From the NCBI GenBank assembly GCA_963816315.1, contig CAWFJZ010000010.1, positions 1-64,000 on the forward strand: a stretch of DNA of 64,000 bases, in the 5' to 3' direction. The position numbers and the translations under genes were made by a program. This DNA comes from CADEEN01 sp963816315 (GTDB lineage Bacteria; Pseudomonadota; Gammaproteobacteria; Burkholderiales; Burkholderiaceae_C). This document shows, in pieces, positions 1-10,375 of this stretch (positions are counted from its first letter, which is position 1; each line of letters begins with the position of its first letter). The notes under the pieces were generated by a model, which saw only the letters and a program-made list of their open reading frames with translations, searched no databases and was not told the DNA's origin.

Positions 1-2977
1 CGCATTGAACTGCGCGCTCGATCTGCACAAGCATGGTGTGCTCGCCAAGTACAGCGTCGAGATGATCGGCGCGAACGAAAAAGCGATCGAGAAAGCCGAG
101 GACCGGCTGAAGTTCAAGGACGCGATGACCTCGATCGGCCTGGACTCGGCCAAGAGCGGCATCGCGCATACGCTCGAAGAAGCCTGGGCGGTGCAGAAGA
201 AGATCCAGGCCGAGATCGGCGGCTCGGGCTTCCCGATGGTCATCCGGCCCAGCTTCACGCTCGGCGGCACCGGCGGCGGCATCGCCTACCACCCGGAAGA
301 GTTCGAAGAGATCTGCAAGCGCGGCATCGACCTCTCGCCGACGAAGGAGCTGCTGATCGAAGAGTCGCTGATCGGCTGGAAAGAGTTCGAGATGGAAGTC
401 GTGCGCGACCGCGCGGACAACTGCATCATCGTCTGCTCGATCGAGAACCTCGATCCGATGGGCATCCACACGGGCGACTCGATCACCGTGGCCCCGGCGC
501 AGACGCTCTCCGACAAGGAATACCAGTTGATGCGCAACGCGTCGATCGCGATCCTGCGCGAGATCGGCGTCGATACCGGCGGCTCGAACGTGCAGTTCTC
601 GATCAACCCGAAGAACGGTCGCATGACGGTGATCGAGATGAACCCGCGCGTCTCGCGTTCTTCGGCGCTGGCGAGCAAGGCGACGGGATTCCCGATCGCC
701 AAGGTGGCCGCCAAGCTGGCCATCGGCTACACGCTCGACGAGCTGCGCAACGACATCACCGGCGGAGCGACGCCGGCGAGCTTCGAGCCGAGCATCGACT
801 ACGTCGTCACCAAGATCCCGCGCTTCGCGTTCGAGAAGTTTCCCGCCGCCGATCCGCACCTGACGACGCAGATGAAGTCGGTCGGCGAGGTGATGGCGAT
901 GGGCCGCACCTTCCAGGAGAGTTTCCAGAAGGCGCTGCGCGGCCTGGAGACCGGCATCGACGGCCTGACGTCGCGCAGCACCGACCGCGACGAGATCGTC
1001 GAGCAGATCGGCAACGCCGGGCCGGAGCGCATCCTGTACCTCGGCGACGCGTTCCGCTTGGGTATGAGCCTTGATGAGGTCTTTGAAGAAACAAATATCG
1101 ACCCGTGGTTTCTGGCGCAGATCGAAGAGTTGATCGGCGTCGAGACAACGCTGTCGGCGCGCACGCTCGACAGCCTCGGCAAAGACGAGCTGCGCTACCT
1201 GAAGCGCAAGGGTTTCTCCGACAAGCGCATCGCCGGTCTGCTGAAGACGCACCAGCATGCGGTGCGCGAGAAGCGCCATGCGCTCGGCGTGCGCCCGGTC
1301 TACAAGCGCGTCGACACCTGCGCGGCCGAGTTCGCGACGCAGACGGCCTACATGTATTCGACCTATGACGAAGAGTGCGAGGCCGAGCCGACGAACAACA
1401 AGAAGATCATGGTGCTCGGCGGCGGGCCGAACCGCATCGGCCAGGGCATCGAGTTCGATTACTGCTGCGTGCACGCAGCATTGGCAATGCGCGAAGACGG
1501 CTACGAGACCATCATGGTCAACTGCAATCCGGAGACCGTCTCGACCGACTACGACACCAGCGACCGCCTGTACTTCGAGCCGGTGACGCTCGAAGACGTG
1601 CTCGAGATCGTCGATAAGGAAAAGCCGGCCGGCGTGATCGTGCAGTACGGCGGCCAGACGCCGCTGAAACTCGCGCTCGATCTCGAACGCGCCGGTGTGC
1701 CCATCATCGGCACGACGCCGGATTCGATTGACATCGCCGAAGACCGCGAGCGCTTCCAGAAGCTGCTGCATGAACTGAAGCTGCGCCAGCCGCCGAACCG
1801 CACCGCGCGCACCGAGGAGGCCGCGCTGGCGTTGGCGCATGAGATCGGCTACCCGCTCGTCGTGCGGCCGAGCTATGTACTCGGCGGCCGGGCGATGGAA
1901 ATCGTGCACGGCGACAAGGACCTCGAGCGCTACATGCGCGAGGCGGTCAAGGTCAGCGAAAAGTCGCCGGTGCTGCTCGACCGTTTTCTCGACGACGCGA
2001 TCGAGGTCGATGTCGATTGCATCAGCGACGGCGATGGCGATGTGATGATCGGCGGCATCATGGAGCACGTCGAGGCCGCCGGCATCCACAGCGGCGACTC
2101 GGCCTGTTCGCTGCCGCCGTACTCGCTGTCGTCCGAGCTGCAGGACGAAATGCGCCGCCAGACGGCGATGATGGCCAAGGCGCTGAAGGTCATCGGCTTG
2201 ATGAACGTGCAGTTCGCGATCCAGGGCGAGGGCGATGACGCCGTGGTCTATGTGCTCGAAGTCAACCCGCGCGCGTCGCGCACGGTGCCCTACGTCAGCA
2301 AGGCCACCGGCCAGCCGCTGGCGAAGATCGCGGCGCGCTGCATGGCCGGCATGAAGCTGAAGGACCAGAAGGGTCCGAATGGACGGGCTTTGGGCGAAGT
2401 CATCCCGCCGTACTTCAGCATCAAGGAAGCCGTCTTCCCGTTCAACAAGTTCCCCGGCGTCGATCCGATCCTCGGCCCCGAGATGCGCTCCACCGGCGAG
2501 GTCATGGGCGTCGGCGCGACCTTCGGCGAGGCGATGTTGAAGAGCCAGCTCGGTGCGGGCTCACGGCTGCCCGACAAGGGCACCGTCGTCATCACCGTCA
2601 AGAACGGCGACAAGGATCGCGCGGTCAAGGTCGCCTCCGACCTGCACGATCTCGGTTTCAACGTCGTTGCCACCAAGGGCACGGCGGCAGCGATCGAGGC
2701 GGTCGGCGTGCCGGTGCGCGTCGTCAACAAGGTCAAGGACGGCCGGCCGCACATTGCCGACATGGTCAAGGCCGGCGAGATCCAGCTCGTCTTCACGACG
2801 GTGGACGAGACGCGCACGGCAATCGCCGACTCGCGCTACATCCGCACGGCAGCGCTGGCGCACCGCATCACTTACTACACGACGATGGCCGGTTGCGAAG
2901 CCGCGACCGAAGCGCTGAAACATCAAGCCGACTTCGGCGTGATGTCATTGCAAGAGCTTCACGCGCGGCTTCACTAG
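1..2977 (+). CDS. carB: Carbamoyl-phosphate synthase large subunit (5' truncated)
   Basis: Makes carbamoyl phosphate from bicarbonate, ammonia and 2 ATP for arginine and pyrimidine synthesis, with the glutaminase subunit CarA. The reading frame is already open at base 2 and begins inside the conserved stretch reading ALNCALDL, so roughly the first 85 residues lie outside the window; 991 residues are visible against about 1075 for the family. The first ATP-grasp half, the oligomerisation region, the second ATP-grasp half (from about the GGGPNRIGQGIEFDY motif) and the C-terminal MGS-like allosteric domain follow in order. No frameshift is seen. greA follows 74 bases after the stop; carAB-greA is a usual Burkholderiales order, so cotranscription is likely. 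Confidence 0.97.
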   Translation, partial: ALNCALDLHKHGVLAKYSVEMIGANEKAIEKAEDRLKFKDAMTSIGLDSAKSGIAHTLEEAWAVQKKIQAEIGGSGFPMVIRPSFTLGGTGGGIAYHPEEFEEICKRGIDLSPTKELLIEESLIGWKEFEMEVVRDRADNCIIVCSIENLDPMGIHTGDSITVAPAQTLSDKEYQLMRNASIAILREIGVDTGGSNVQFSINPKNGRMTVIEMNPRVSRSSALASKATGFPIAKVAAKLAIGYTLDELRNDITGGATPASFEPSIDYVVTKIPRFAFEKFPAADPHLTTQMKSVGEVMAMGRTFQESFQKALRGLETGIDGLTSRSTDRDEIVEQIGNAGPERILYLGDAFRLGMSLDEVFEETNIDPWFLAQIEELIGVETTLSARTLDSLGKDELRYLKRKGFSDKRIAGLLKTHQHAVREKRHALGVRPVYKRVDTCAAEFATQTAYMYSTYDEECEAEPTNNKKIMVLGGGPNRIGQGIEFDYCCVHAALAMREDGYETIMVNCNPETVSTDYDTSDRLYFEPVTLEDVLEIVDKEKPAGVIVQYGGQTPLKLALDLERAGVPIIGTTPDSIDIAEDRERFQKLLHELKLRQPPNRTARTEEAALALAHEIGYPLVVRPSYVLGGRAMEIVHGDKDLERYMREAVKVSEKSPVLLDRFLDDAIEVDVDCISDGDGDVMIGGIMEHVEAAGIHSGDSACSLPPYSLSSELQDEMRRQTAMMAKALKVIGLMNVQFAIQGEGDDAVVYVLEVNPRASRTVPYVSKATGQPLAKIAARCMAGMKLKDQKGPNGRALGEVIPPYFSIKEAVFPFNKFPGVDPILGPEMRSTGEVMGVGATFGEAMLKSQLGAGSRLPDKGTVVITVKNGDKDRAVKVASDLHDLGFNVVATKGTAAAIEAVGVPVRVVNKVKDGRPHIADMVKAGEIQLVFTTVDETRTAIADSRYIRTAALAHRITYYTTMAGCEAATEALKHQADFGVMSLQELHARLH

Positions 2978-3051
2978 AATAACGGGTATCCCTCCGCCGC
3001 CGGGTGCATTGCCCCGGCGGCGGCTTCGTTTCAGACTTGCGAATCAACACC

Positions 3052-3528
3052 ATGGCCACTGTTCCTGTCACCGTGCGCGGCGCGGAAAAACTCAAGGCCG
3101 AACTGCAGCGGCTCAAGACCATCGATCGCCATGCGGTCATCCAGGCGATCGCCGAGGCGCGTGCGCAGGGCGACCTGTCCGAGAACGCCGAATACGAAGC
3201 GGCCAAAGACAAGCAAGGCTTCATCGAGGGCCGCATCCTCGAGCTCGAATCGACGCTGGCGGCGGCGCAGATCATCGACCCGGCCAAGCTCGAAGCCGAC
3301 GGCCGCGTCGTCTTCGGCGCAACGGTCGATCTCGAAGACGAGGACAGCGGCGCCAAGGTGACGTATCAGATCGTCGGCGACGACGAGGCCGACTTGAAGC
3401 AGGGCCTGATCTCGATCAGCTCGCCGATCGCGCGCTCGCTGATCGGCAAGGAAGCCGGCGACGTTGCCGAGTACGACGCACCCAGCGGCAGCAAGAGCTT
3501 CGAGATCGTCGCGGTGCGCTACGTCTGA
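3052..3528 (+). CDS. greA: Transcription elongation factor GreA
   Basis: Rescues backtracked RNA polymerase by stimulating cleavage of the nascent transcript. The product is 158 residues, exactly the usual GreA length, when started at the ATG at 3052 (MATVPVTVRGAEKL). An in-frame ATG at 3004 would add 16 residues without family support. The N-terminal coiled coil carries the acidic tip region around GDLSENAEYEAAKDKQ, and the C-terminal FKBP-like domain ends in FEIVAVRYV. The 3' end overlaps the converging yhbY gene by 10 bases, so neither gene has room for a classical terminator between them. Confidence 0.96.
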   Translation: MATVPVTVRGAEKLKAELQRLKTIDRHAVIQAIAEARAQGDLSENAEYEAAKDKQGFIEGRILELESTLAAAQIIDPAKLEADGRVVFGATVDLEDEDSGAKVTYQIVGDDEADLKQGLISISSPIARSLIGKEAGDVAEYDAPSGSKSFEIVAVRYV

Positions 3529-4004
3529 GCGAGCGCTCTTTTCTTCACGCTCGTTTGCGCGGGCCGTTTCTTGGCCCGCTTGACGGTGCCACCCGCGGTC
3601 AGCCGCTCGTTGCCGCGCACGGTGAGCTTCTTTACCTGCGGCCGGTGGTTGCCGCTCTTGCTGAACTTCAGCACCTTGACCACTTTCGGCGCCGCGCCAC
3701 GGTCTTCGCGGTCGCTTTTCTCTTTCGATGGAATCGGCCGCCACAGCACGAGCAGCTTGCCGATGTGCTGCACCGGCGCCGCATTCAGCGTGTCGGTCAG
3801 CTCCGCGAGCATGGTTTCGCGCGCAGCACGGTCGTCGCTGAAGACCCGGACCTTGATCAAACCATGGGCACTGAGCGCGGCGTCGGCTTCCTTGCGCACG
3901 GCGTCGGTCAGGCCGTCGCCGCCGATGGCGACCACCGGGTCGAGGTGGTGAGAGGCGGCGCGGTGCTCGCGGCGCTGGGCGGCGGTCAGAATAAGGGCAG
4001 GCAT
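3519..4004 (-). CDS. yhbY: YhbY-family (CRM domain) ribosome-associated RNA-binding protein
   Basis: A 161-residue protein whose first ~95 residues match the YhbY/CRS1 CRM RNA-binding domain, which binds pre-50S ribosomal particles. The family pattern is visible in the start (MPALILTAAQRREHRAASHH), the DPVVAIGGDGL segment, GLIKVRVF and IGKLLVLWRP. A C-terminal extension of about 60 residues is rich in Lys and Arg and is longer than in E. coli YhbY (97 residues); it probably adds non-specific RNA contacts (inference). The gene is divergent from rlmE, another 50S-maturation gene, with only 20 bases between the start codons, so the promoters must overlap each other or the coding regions. Confidence 0.9.
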   Translation of the reverse strand: MPALILTAAQRREHRAASHHLDPVVAIGGDGLTDAVRKEADAALSAHGLIKVRVFSDDRAARETMLAELTDTLNAAPVQHIGKLLVLWRPIPSKEKSDREDRGAAPKVVKVLKFSKSGNHRPQVKKLTVRGNERLTAGGTVKRAKKRPAQTSVKKRALAQT

Positions 4005-4024
4005 CTGCGCATTATCCCGTCGCC

Positions 4025-4705
4025 ATGAAAGTCAACACCAAAAGCAAGAAGGTCAACAAGGCGTGGTTGAACGACCATGTCAACGACCCGTACGTGAAGC
4101 AGGCGCAGCGCGAGGGCTATCGCGCCCGCGCGGCCTACAAGTTGAAGGAGATCGATGAAGCGCTCGGGCTGATCAAGCCCGGGCAGATGGTGGTCGATCT
4201 CGGGGCCGTGCCCGGGGCGTGGAGCCAGTACCTCCGGCGCCGGTTCGCCCCGCGGGCCGCGGGAGCGGGTGGCGCGGCCGTTGGCGAACTCGACGGCACG
4301 ATCATTGCCCTGGACATGCTGCCCTTCGAGCCGATCGAGGGCGTGCAATTCATCCAGGGCGATATTCGCGAAGACGAGGTCATGGCGGCGCTCGAGGCCG
4401 CACTGAAAGGCCGCGCGGTCGATGTGGTGGTGTCGGACATGGCGCCCAACCTGTCGGGCATCGACAGCGCCGACGCCGCCCGTATGGCCCATCTGGTCGA
4501 GCTGGCGATCGATTTCTGCACCCGTCACCTGACGCCACAGGGCGCGCTGGTGGCCAAGATGTTCCATGGCAGCGGCTACAGCCAGTTGGTCGAGGTCTTC
4601 AAGAGAACCTTCCGCGTCGTCAAGCCGATCAAGCCCAAAGCCTCGCGCGACCGTTCGTCGGAAACTTTCATCGTCGGTATCGGTCTGAAGAATTCGGCGC
4701 GCTGA
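4025..4705 (+). CDS. rlmE: 23S rRNA (uridine-2'-O)-methyltransferase RlmE
   Basis: Methylates U2552 of 23S rRNA in the 50S particle using S-adenosylmethionine, a late ribosome-assembly step (FtsJ/RrmJ family). The 226-residue product shows the Rossmann SAM loop (VVDLGAVPGAWSQYL) and the K-D-K-E catalytic tetrad: K39 in AAYKLKE, D in VSDMAPN, K in LVAKMF and E in SSETF. A Gly/Ala/Arg-rich insertion of roughly 18 residues follows the SAM loop, before LDGTIIALDML; E. coli RlmE lacks it. The gene sits beside yhbY and upstream of ftsH; rlmE-ftsH is a widely conserved pair. Confidence 0.95.
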   Translation: MKVNTKSKKVNKAWLNDHVNDPYVKQAQREGYRARAAYKLKEIDEALGLIKPGQMVVDLGAVPGAWSQYLRRRFAPRAAGAGGAAVGELDGTIIALDMLPFEPIEGVQFIQGDIREDEVMAALEAALKGRAVDVVVSDMAPNLSGIDSADAARMAHLVELAIDFCTRHLTPQGALVAKMFHGSGYSQLVEVFKRTFRVVKPIKPKASRDRSSETFIVGIGLKNSAR

Positions 4706-4754
4706 CGAGGATTTAGCGTCCAATCTTGCCGAAACCCCCCTCTCTTGATCGGAC

Positions 4755-4795
4755 TAAAATCGTCCGCATCTGACCCGAACCTGCTTTGGTTTGGG
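4755..4795 (+). promoter_or_regulatory. Candidate ftsH -10 element and 5'-UTR hairpin
   Basis: The 111-base gap before ftsH holds a TAAAAT hexamer at 4755-4760, with no convincing -35 at proper spacing. An 8-bp stem with one G-T wobble follows (CCCGAACC at 4774-4781 and GGTTTGGG at 4788-4795, loop of 6). The ftsH ribosome-binding site (AAGGAG at 4806-4811) lies 10 bases downstream of the hairpin. Both elements are seen directly; their function is inferred and weak. Confidence 0.25.
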
Positions 4796-4816
4796 TAAAG
4801 GCACTAAGGAGCCGCG

Positions 4817-6724
4817 GTGAACAATCAATGGTTTTCGAAGATCGCTGTCTGGCTGGTGATCGCACTGGTCCTGTTCACGGTCTTCAAGCAGCTCGACAAG
4901 GGTGCCGTGCGCGCCGACGCGATCGGCTACTCCGAGTTCCTCGGTGAGGTCAACGCCGGGCGCATCGCCAGCGTGGAGATCCAGGAAGGGCCGGGCAACA
5001 TCGAGATCAAGGCCAAGCGCACCGATGGCGGCACCGTGCGCACGCTCGGCTCGATCCTCGACCGCGGCCTGACCGGCGACCTGATCAAGAACAACGTCAA
5101 GTTCGAAGTCAAGGCACGCGAAGAGCAGTCGCTGTTGATGACGATCCTCATCAGCTGGGGCCCATTCCTGCTGCTGATCGGCGTTTGGGTTTATTTCATG
5201 CGCCAGATGCAGGGCGGCGGCAAGGGCGGCGCTTTCAGCTTCGGCAAGAGCAAGGCACGCATGCTCGACGAGGCCAACAACACCACCACCTTCGCCGACG
5301 TTGCCGGTTGCGATGAAGCCAAAGAGGAAGTCAAGGAGCTCGTCGATTTCCTGAAGGATCCGCAGAAGTTCCAGAAGCTCGGTGGCCGCATCCCGCGCGG
5401 CGTGCTGCTCGTCGGCCCTCCGGGCACCGGCAAGACGCTGCTCGCCAAGGCGATCGCCGGCGAGGCCAAGGTGCCGTTCTTCACCATCTCCGGTTCCGAT
5501 TTCGTCGAGATGTTCGTCGGCGTCGGTGCGGCGCGCGTGCGCGACATGTTCGAGCAGGCCAAGAAGAGCGCGCCCTGCATCATCTTCATCGACGAGATCG
5601 ACGCTGTTGGCCGCCACCGTGGCGCCGGCCTCGGCGGCGGCAACGACGAGCGCGAGCAGACGTTGAATCAGATGCTGGTCGAGATGGACGGCTTCGACAC
5701 CAACCTCGGCGTCATCGTGATGGCCGCGACCAACCGGCCCGACATCCTCGACCCGGCGCTGCTGCGGCCGGGCCGCTTCGACCGTCAGGTCTATGTCACG
5801 CTGCCCGACATCCGTGGCCGCGAGCAAATTCTCAACGTGCACATGCGCAAGGTGCCGGTGGGCGCCGACATCCGCGCCGACATCCTGGCGCGCGGCACGC
5901 CGGGCTTCTCGGGTGCGGACCTGGCCAACCTCGTCAACGAAGCGGCGCTGTTTGCCGCGCGACGCAACGGCCGTGTCGTCGAGATGGTCGATTTCGAGAA
6001 GGCCAAGGACAAGATCATGATGGGCGCCGAGCGCAAATCGATGGTCATGGACGAGGACGAGCGCAAGAACACGGCGTACCACGAGTCCGGCCACGCCCTC
6101 ATCGGCAAGCTGCTGCCCAAGCTGGACCCGGTGCACAAGGTGACGATCATCCCGCGCGGCGGCGCGTTGGGTGTCACCGTGTCGCTGCCGGAGAAAGACC
6201 GCTACAGCACCGACCGCATCCGCATGCTCAACATGATCTCGATGCTGTTCGGCGGCCGCATCGCCGAGGAAGTCTTCATGGGCCAGATGACCACCGGTGC
6301 CAGCAACGACTTCGAGCGCGCAACGCACATGGCGCGCGACATGGTCATGCGTTACGGCATGAGCGATGCGCTGGGCCCGATGGTCTATGCCGAAAACGAA
6401 GGCGAGGTTTTCCTCGGCCGCTCGGTGACGAAGACGACCAACATCTCGGAAGAGACGATGCGCAAGGTCGATATGGAAGTGCGGCGCATCATCGACGAGC
6501 AGTACGGCATCGCGCGCAAGCTGATCGAGGACCACTCGGACAAGATGCACACCATGGCCAAGGCGCTGCTCGAGTGGGAGACGATCGACGGCGAGCAGAT
6601 CGAGGACATCATGCAGGGCCGTCCGCCGCGTGCGCCGAAGGACTGGAGCGCACCGCCGTCTTCGGGCGGCGGCAGCGGCACCGCGCCGGCCGTCGGTGGC
6701 GAAGCGGCCACGCGCCCGGCTTGA
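4817..6724 (+). CDS. ftsH: ATP-dependent zinc metalloprotease FtsH
   Basis: Membrane-anchored AAA+ protease that degrades regulatory and misassembled membrane proteins. The start is a GTG at 4817 preceded by AAGGAG, giving 635 residues, normal for the family. Visible in order: TM1 (about 8-25), a periplasmic segment, TM2 (about 108-130), the AAA domain with Walker A GPPGTGKT at 200-207, Walker B IIFIDEID, the SRH segment ending in LLRPGRFDR, and the protease motif HESGH at 422-426. The C-terminal tail is Gly/Ser/Pro rich. A stem-loop terminator lies just after the stop. The frame is intact. Confidence 0.98.
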   Translation: MNNQWFSKIAVWLVIALVLFTVFKQLDKGAVRADAIGYSEFLGEVNAGRIASVEIQEGPGNIEIKAKRTDGGTVRTLGSILDRGLTGDLIKNNVKFEVKAREEQSLLMTILISWGPFLLLIGVWVYFMRQMQGGGKGGAFSFGKSKARMLDEANNTTTFADVAGCDEAKEEVKELVDFLKDPQKFQKLGGRIPRGVLLVGPPGTGKTLLAKAIAGEAKVPFFTISGSDFVEMFVGVGAARVRDMFEQAKKSAPCIIFIDEIDAVGRHRGAGLGGGNDEREQTLNQMLVEMDGFDTNLGVIVMAATNRPDILDPALLRPGRFDRQVYVTLPDIRGREQILNVHMRKVPVGADIRADILARGTPGFSGADLANLVNEAALFAARRNGRVVEMVDFEKAKDKIMMGAERKSMVMDEDERKNTAYHESGHALIGKLLPKLDPVHKVTIIPRGGALGVTVSLPEKDRYSTDRIRMLNMISMLFGGRIAEEVFMGQMTTGASNDFERATHMARDMVMRYGMSDALGPMVYAENEGEVFLGRSVTKTTNISEETMRKVDMEVRRIIDEQYGIARKLIEDHSDKMHTMAKALLEWETIDGEQIEDIMQGRPPRAPKDWSAPPSSGGGSGTAPAVGGEAATRPA

Positions 6725-6747
6725 GGTCACTGGCTGAATGAAAACCA

Positions 6748-6770
6748 AACGGGGCTTCGGCCCCGTTCTT
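6748..6770 (+). terminator. Rho-independent terminator after ftsH
   Basis: A perfect 8-bp stem, AACGGGGC paired with GCCCCGTT, closed by a TTCG tetraloop and followed by CTT. The T-tract is short. It ends 5 bases before the folP start codon, so it probably attenuates rather than fully separates ftsH from folP. Confidence 0.65.
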
Positions 6771-6775
6771 CGTTG

Positions 6776-7620
6776 ATGAACACCGTCTGGCGCACCTCGC
6801 GATTCACGATCGATCTCACGCGGCCTCGCGTGATGGGCATCGTCAACGTCACGCCCGACTCGTTCTCCGACGGTGGGCTGTTTGCCGACAAGCGCGATGC
6901 GATGGCGCATTGCGACCGGTTGGTGGGCGAGGGCGCCGACCTGCTCGACATCGGCGGTGAATCGACGCGCCCCGGCGCGCGCACGCCGAGCGCGGACGAA
7001 GAACTGGAGCGCGTGCTGCCGGTGCTGCGCCACGCGCTGACCCTCGGTGTGCCGGTGTCGGTGGACACCAGCCAGCCGGCGGTGATGCGCGCCGTGCTCG
7101 ATGCCGGCGCCGACATCGTCAACGACGTGCGCGCGTTGCAGCGGCCTGGCGCGCTCGACGCCGTGGCCGCGCACCCGATCGCCGGCGTCTGCCTGATGCA
7201 CATGCAGGGCGAGCCCGGCACGATGCAGTCCGCGCCGCATTACGGCGACGTGGTGCTCGACGTGGCGGCCTTCCTCGCCCACCGCCGCGACGCCGCGCAG
7301 GTCGCCGGCATTGCCTTCGATCGCATCGTGCTCGATCCGGGCATCGGCTTCGGCAAGACAGTCGATCACAACCTGGCGCTGCTGGCGCGCCAGCGCGAAC
7401 TTGTGAGCTTGGGCTCGCCGCTGCTCGTCGGCTGGTCGCGCAAATCGACGCTCGGCACACTCACCGGCCGCAGCGTCGATCAGCGCCAGTACGGCAGCAT
7501 CGCCGCGGCGATGATGGCGCTCGAGCGCGGCGCGCGCATCTTGCGTGTGCACGATGTCGCAGCCACCGTCGATGCAGTGAAAGTCTGGTGTGCGACGATG
7601 GCGGCAGAGGACAACACAAC

Positions 7621-7624
<4 letters not shown>
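6776..7624 (+). CDS. folP: Dihydropteroate synthase
   Basis: Condenses p-aminobenzoate with 6-hydroxymethyl-dihydropterin pyrophosphate in folate synthesis; the sulfonamide target. The 282-residue product has the family signatures VMGIVNVTPDSFSDGG near the N-terminus, DIGGESTRPGA, the DIVNDV segment, VCLMHMQG, LDPGIGFGKT and the late GWSRKSTLG loop. The ATG at 6776 is preferred over the overlapping TTG at 6773. The stop overlaps the glmM start as ATGA, the usual folP-glmM coupling. Confidence 0.97.
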
Positions 7625-8949
<1,325 letters not shown>

Positions 8950-8952
8950 CGA

Positions 8953-9729
8953 TCAACGCTCGGCGAGAAAGTGCCGCCGGTAGCGCATCGGCAATTCGGC
9001 CAAGCTCACCATCATCGGCAAGTCCGCCGTCTGAAAGTCCGGGTCCCACGACGGCGGGCCGAGCAGCTTGGCGCCCAGGCGCAAGTAGCCCTTGATCAGC
9101 GGTGGTGGTGGCACGTCGAGCGTGCGGTTGAGGTGCTCGATCGGCAGCGCCAAGCGCGGCCGCACCTGCAATTCGGCCGCTGCGAGGTGTGTGGCGCTCA
9201 AGCGTTGCCAGAGGCTCGCCGCCGCATGTCCGCCGTCGCGCATCGGCACGCTGGCACAGCCGATCATCGTCTCCAGGCCGCGCTGCTGCATCAGTTGCGC
9301 CAGCGCCCGCCACAACGCGAGAATGACGCCGCCTGTGCGGTGAGAAGGGTGCACGCAGGCGCGGCCGAGTTCCATCAGGCGCGGGCGCAGCGACCACAGC
9401 GGCGAAAGGTCGAACGCGGCGTCGGCGTAGAGCCCGCCGTTCAACTGCGCTTTCTGCGGTGTCAACACGCGATAGGTGCCGACGACTTCGCCGTCGATCT
9501 GACGCCGCACCAGCAGATGCTCGCACCACGGATCGAACGCGTCGAGCTCATGGTGCAGCACCGTGCTCGTCAGTTTCGCGCCGCCTTCTTCGACGAAGAC
9601 GCGGTAGCGCAGGCGCTGTGCGGCGCGCACGTCGGCCAGCGACTGCGCCCATTCGACGCGCATCGCACCGCTGCTCGTTTGGGGACGCCGAAAAAACGCG
9701 GGTGTGGCGGGCGAGAGCTGAACGTGCAT
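8953..9729 (-). CDS. olsB: OlsB-like GNAT acyltransferase (ornithine lipid synthesis, hemolysin-like family)
   Basis: A 258-residue member of the OlsB/hemolysin-like GNAT group. OlsB N-acylates ornithine with 3-hydroxyacyl-ACP, the first step of phosphorus-free ornithine lipids. Family features seen: AQRLRYRVFVEE near residue 40, a DPWCEHLLV segment, VVGTYRVL, ELGRACVHPSHRTGGVI (acyl-donor pocket) and MIGCASVP. A candidate PhoB box lies 43-60 bases upstream of the ATG and the pst-pho operon is next door, which fits phosphate-starvation lipid replacement. The exact substrate is inferred from family and context; the symbol is provisional. Confidence 0.75.
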   Translation of the reverse strand: MHVQLSPATPAFFRRPQTSSGAMRVEWAQSLADVRAAQRLRYRVFVEEGGAKLTSTVLHHELDAFDPWCEHLLVRRQIDGEVVGTYRVLTPQKAQLNGGLYADAAFDLSPLWSLRPRLMELGRACVHPSHRTGGVILALWRALAQLMQQRGLETMIGCASVPMRDGGHAAASLWQRLSATHLAAAELQVRPRLALPIEHLNRTLDVPPPPLIKGYLRLGAKLLGPPSWDPDFQTADLPMMVSLAELPMRYRRHFLAER

Positions 9730-9771
9730 CGCGGACCTCCGTGGTTGGAGTCGCCACTGTCGGGCTGCTCG

Positions 9772-9789
9772 ATGACGTGCTGATGAAAA
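9772..9789 (-). promoter_or_regulatory. Candidate PhoB box upstream of the olsB-like gene
   Basis: Read on the minus strand the 18 bases are TTTTCAT-CAGC-ACGTCAT. Against the PhoB consensus CTGTCAT-N4-CTGTCAY each 7-base half matches 5 positions, and the two TCAT cores are exactly 11 bases apart. It directly abuts the stop codon of the upstream fasciclin gene. The match is seen; PhoB binding is inferred. Confidence 0.5.
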
Positions 9790-10272
9790 CTATCTCTTCG
9801 GCGGCATCAGCACCCGGTCGATGACATGGACCACGCCGTTGCTCGCCGGCACATCGGCTTGCGTGACCACCGCGTCTTCGACGGTGATGAAGCTGCCCGA
9901 TTTGGACAGCGCCACGTTGCCGCCTTGCACCGTCTTCGCATTGCCGTTCTTCACCTCAGCGCCACTGACCTTGCCCGGCAGCACGTGAAAGGTCAGCACC
10001 GACTTGAGCAACTCCTTGTCGCTCGCCAGCGCTTGGAGCGTTGCCGCCGGCACCGCCTTGAAGGCGTCGTCGCTCGGCGCGAAGACGGTGTAGGGGCCGG
10101 CGCCGCGCAGCGTCTCGGCCAGGCCGGCATCGTTGATCAGCTTGGCGAGCGTCGTCAGTTGCGGCGTGCGCTGCGCCGTGTCGGTGATCGGCGAAGGCGT
10201 CTGAGGCGTTGCGCAGGCGCTGATCAGTGCGGCGAGGATGGCCGCGGCGAGGGTCTTGCTCGTCGTCATCAT
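9790..10272 (-). CDS. Fasciclin (FAS1)-domain lipoprotein
   Basis: A 160-residue secreted lipoprotein. The signal peptide ends in a lipobox (LISAC, Cys about residue 20) and a single FAS1 domain fills residues ~38-158. The domain shows LTTLAKLINDAGL, the family hallmark YTVFAPSDDAFKAVP, VLTFHVLPGKVSG and a terminal NGVVHVIDRVLMPP. FAS1 domains mediate adhesion or matrix contacts; the ligand here is unknown. The gene is divergent from pstS and its upstream region carries four 11-bp phased PhoB half-sites on its own strand, suggesting phosphate-starvation expression. Either of two adjacent ATGs (10272 or 10269) could start it. Confidence 0.9.
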   Translation of the reverse strand: MMTTSKTLAAAILAALISACATPQTPSPITDTAQRTPQLTTLAKLINDAGLAETLRGAGPYTVFAPSDDAFKAVPAATLQALASDKELLKSVLTFHVLPGKVSGAEVKNGNAKTVQGGNVALSKSGSFITVEDAVVTQADVPASNGVVHVIDRVLMPPKR

Positions 10273-10317
10273 GGTGACTTCTCCAGGTTATGAACAAACT
10301 GAGGCTAGGCAGCCTCG

Positions 10318-10357
10318 ATGACGGTGGTGTGACGCTGCTGTGACGGCAGGGTGACGT
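10318..10357 (-). promoter_or_regulatory. Double PhoB box upstream of the fasciclin gene
   Basis: On the minus strand four 7-base half-sites occur at an exact 11-base period: ACGTCAC (10357-10351), CCGTCAC (10346-10340), GCGTCAC (10335-10329) and CCGTCAT (10324-10318). Each matches CTGTCAY at 5 or 6 of 7 positions, so this is two tandem PhoB boxes. A TAGCCT hexamer lies about 11 bases further on, where a PhoB-dependent -10 should be. The gene starts 46 bases after the last half-site. Confidence 0.7.
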
Positions 10358-10375
10358 GGAGTCATGCCGTGGGTC

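Noticed and set aside
4754..7552. A long minus-strand open frame (over 900 codons) opposite ftsH and folP
   Set aside because: It is antisense to two intact conserved genes; its translation is His/Asp/Arg/Ala-rich, the usual shadow of high-GC third-position bias, with no motif.
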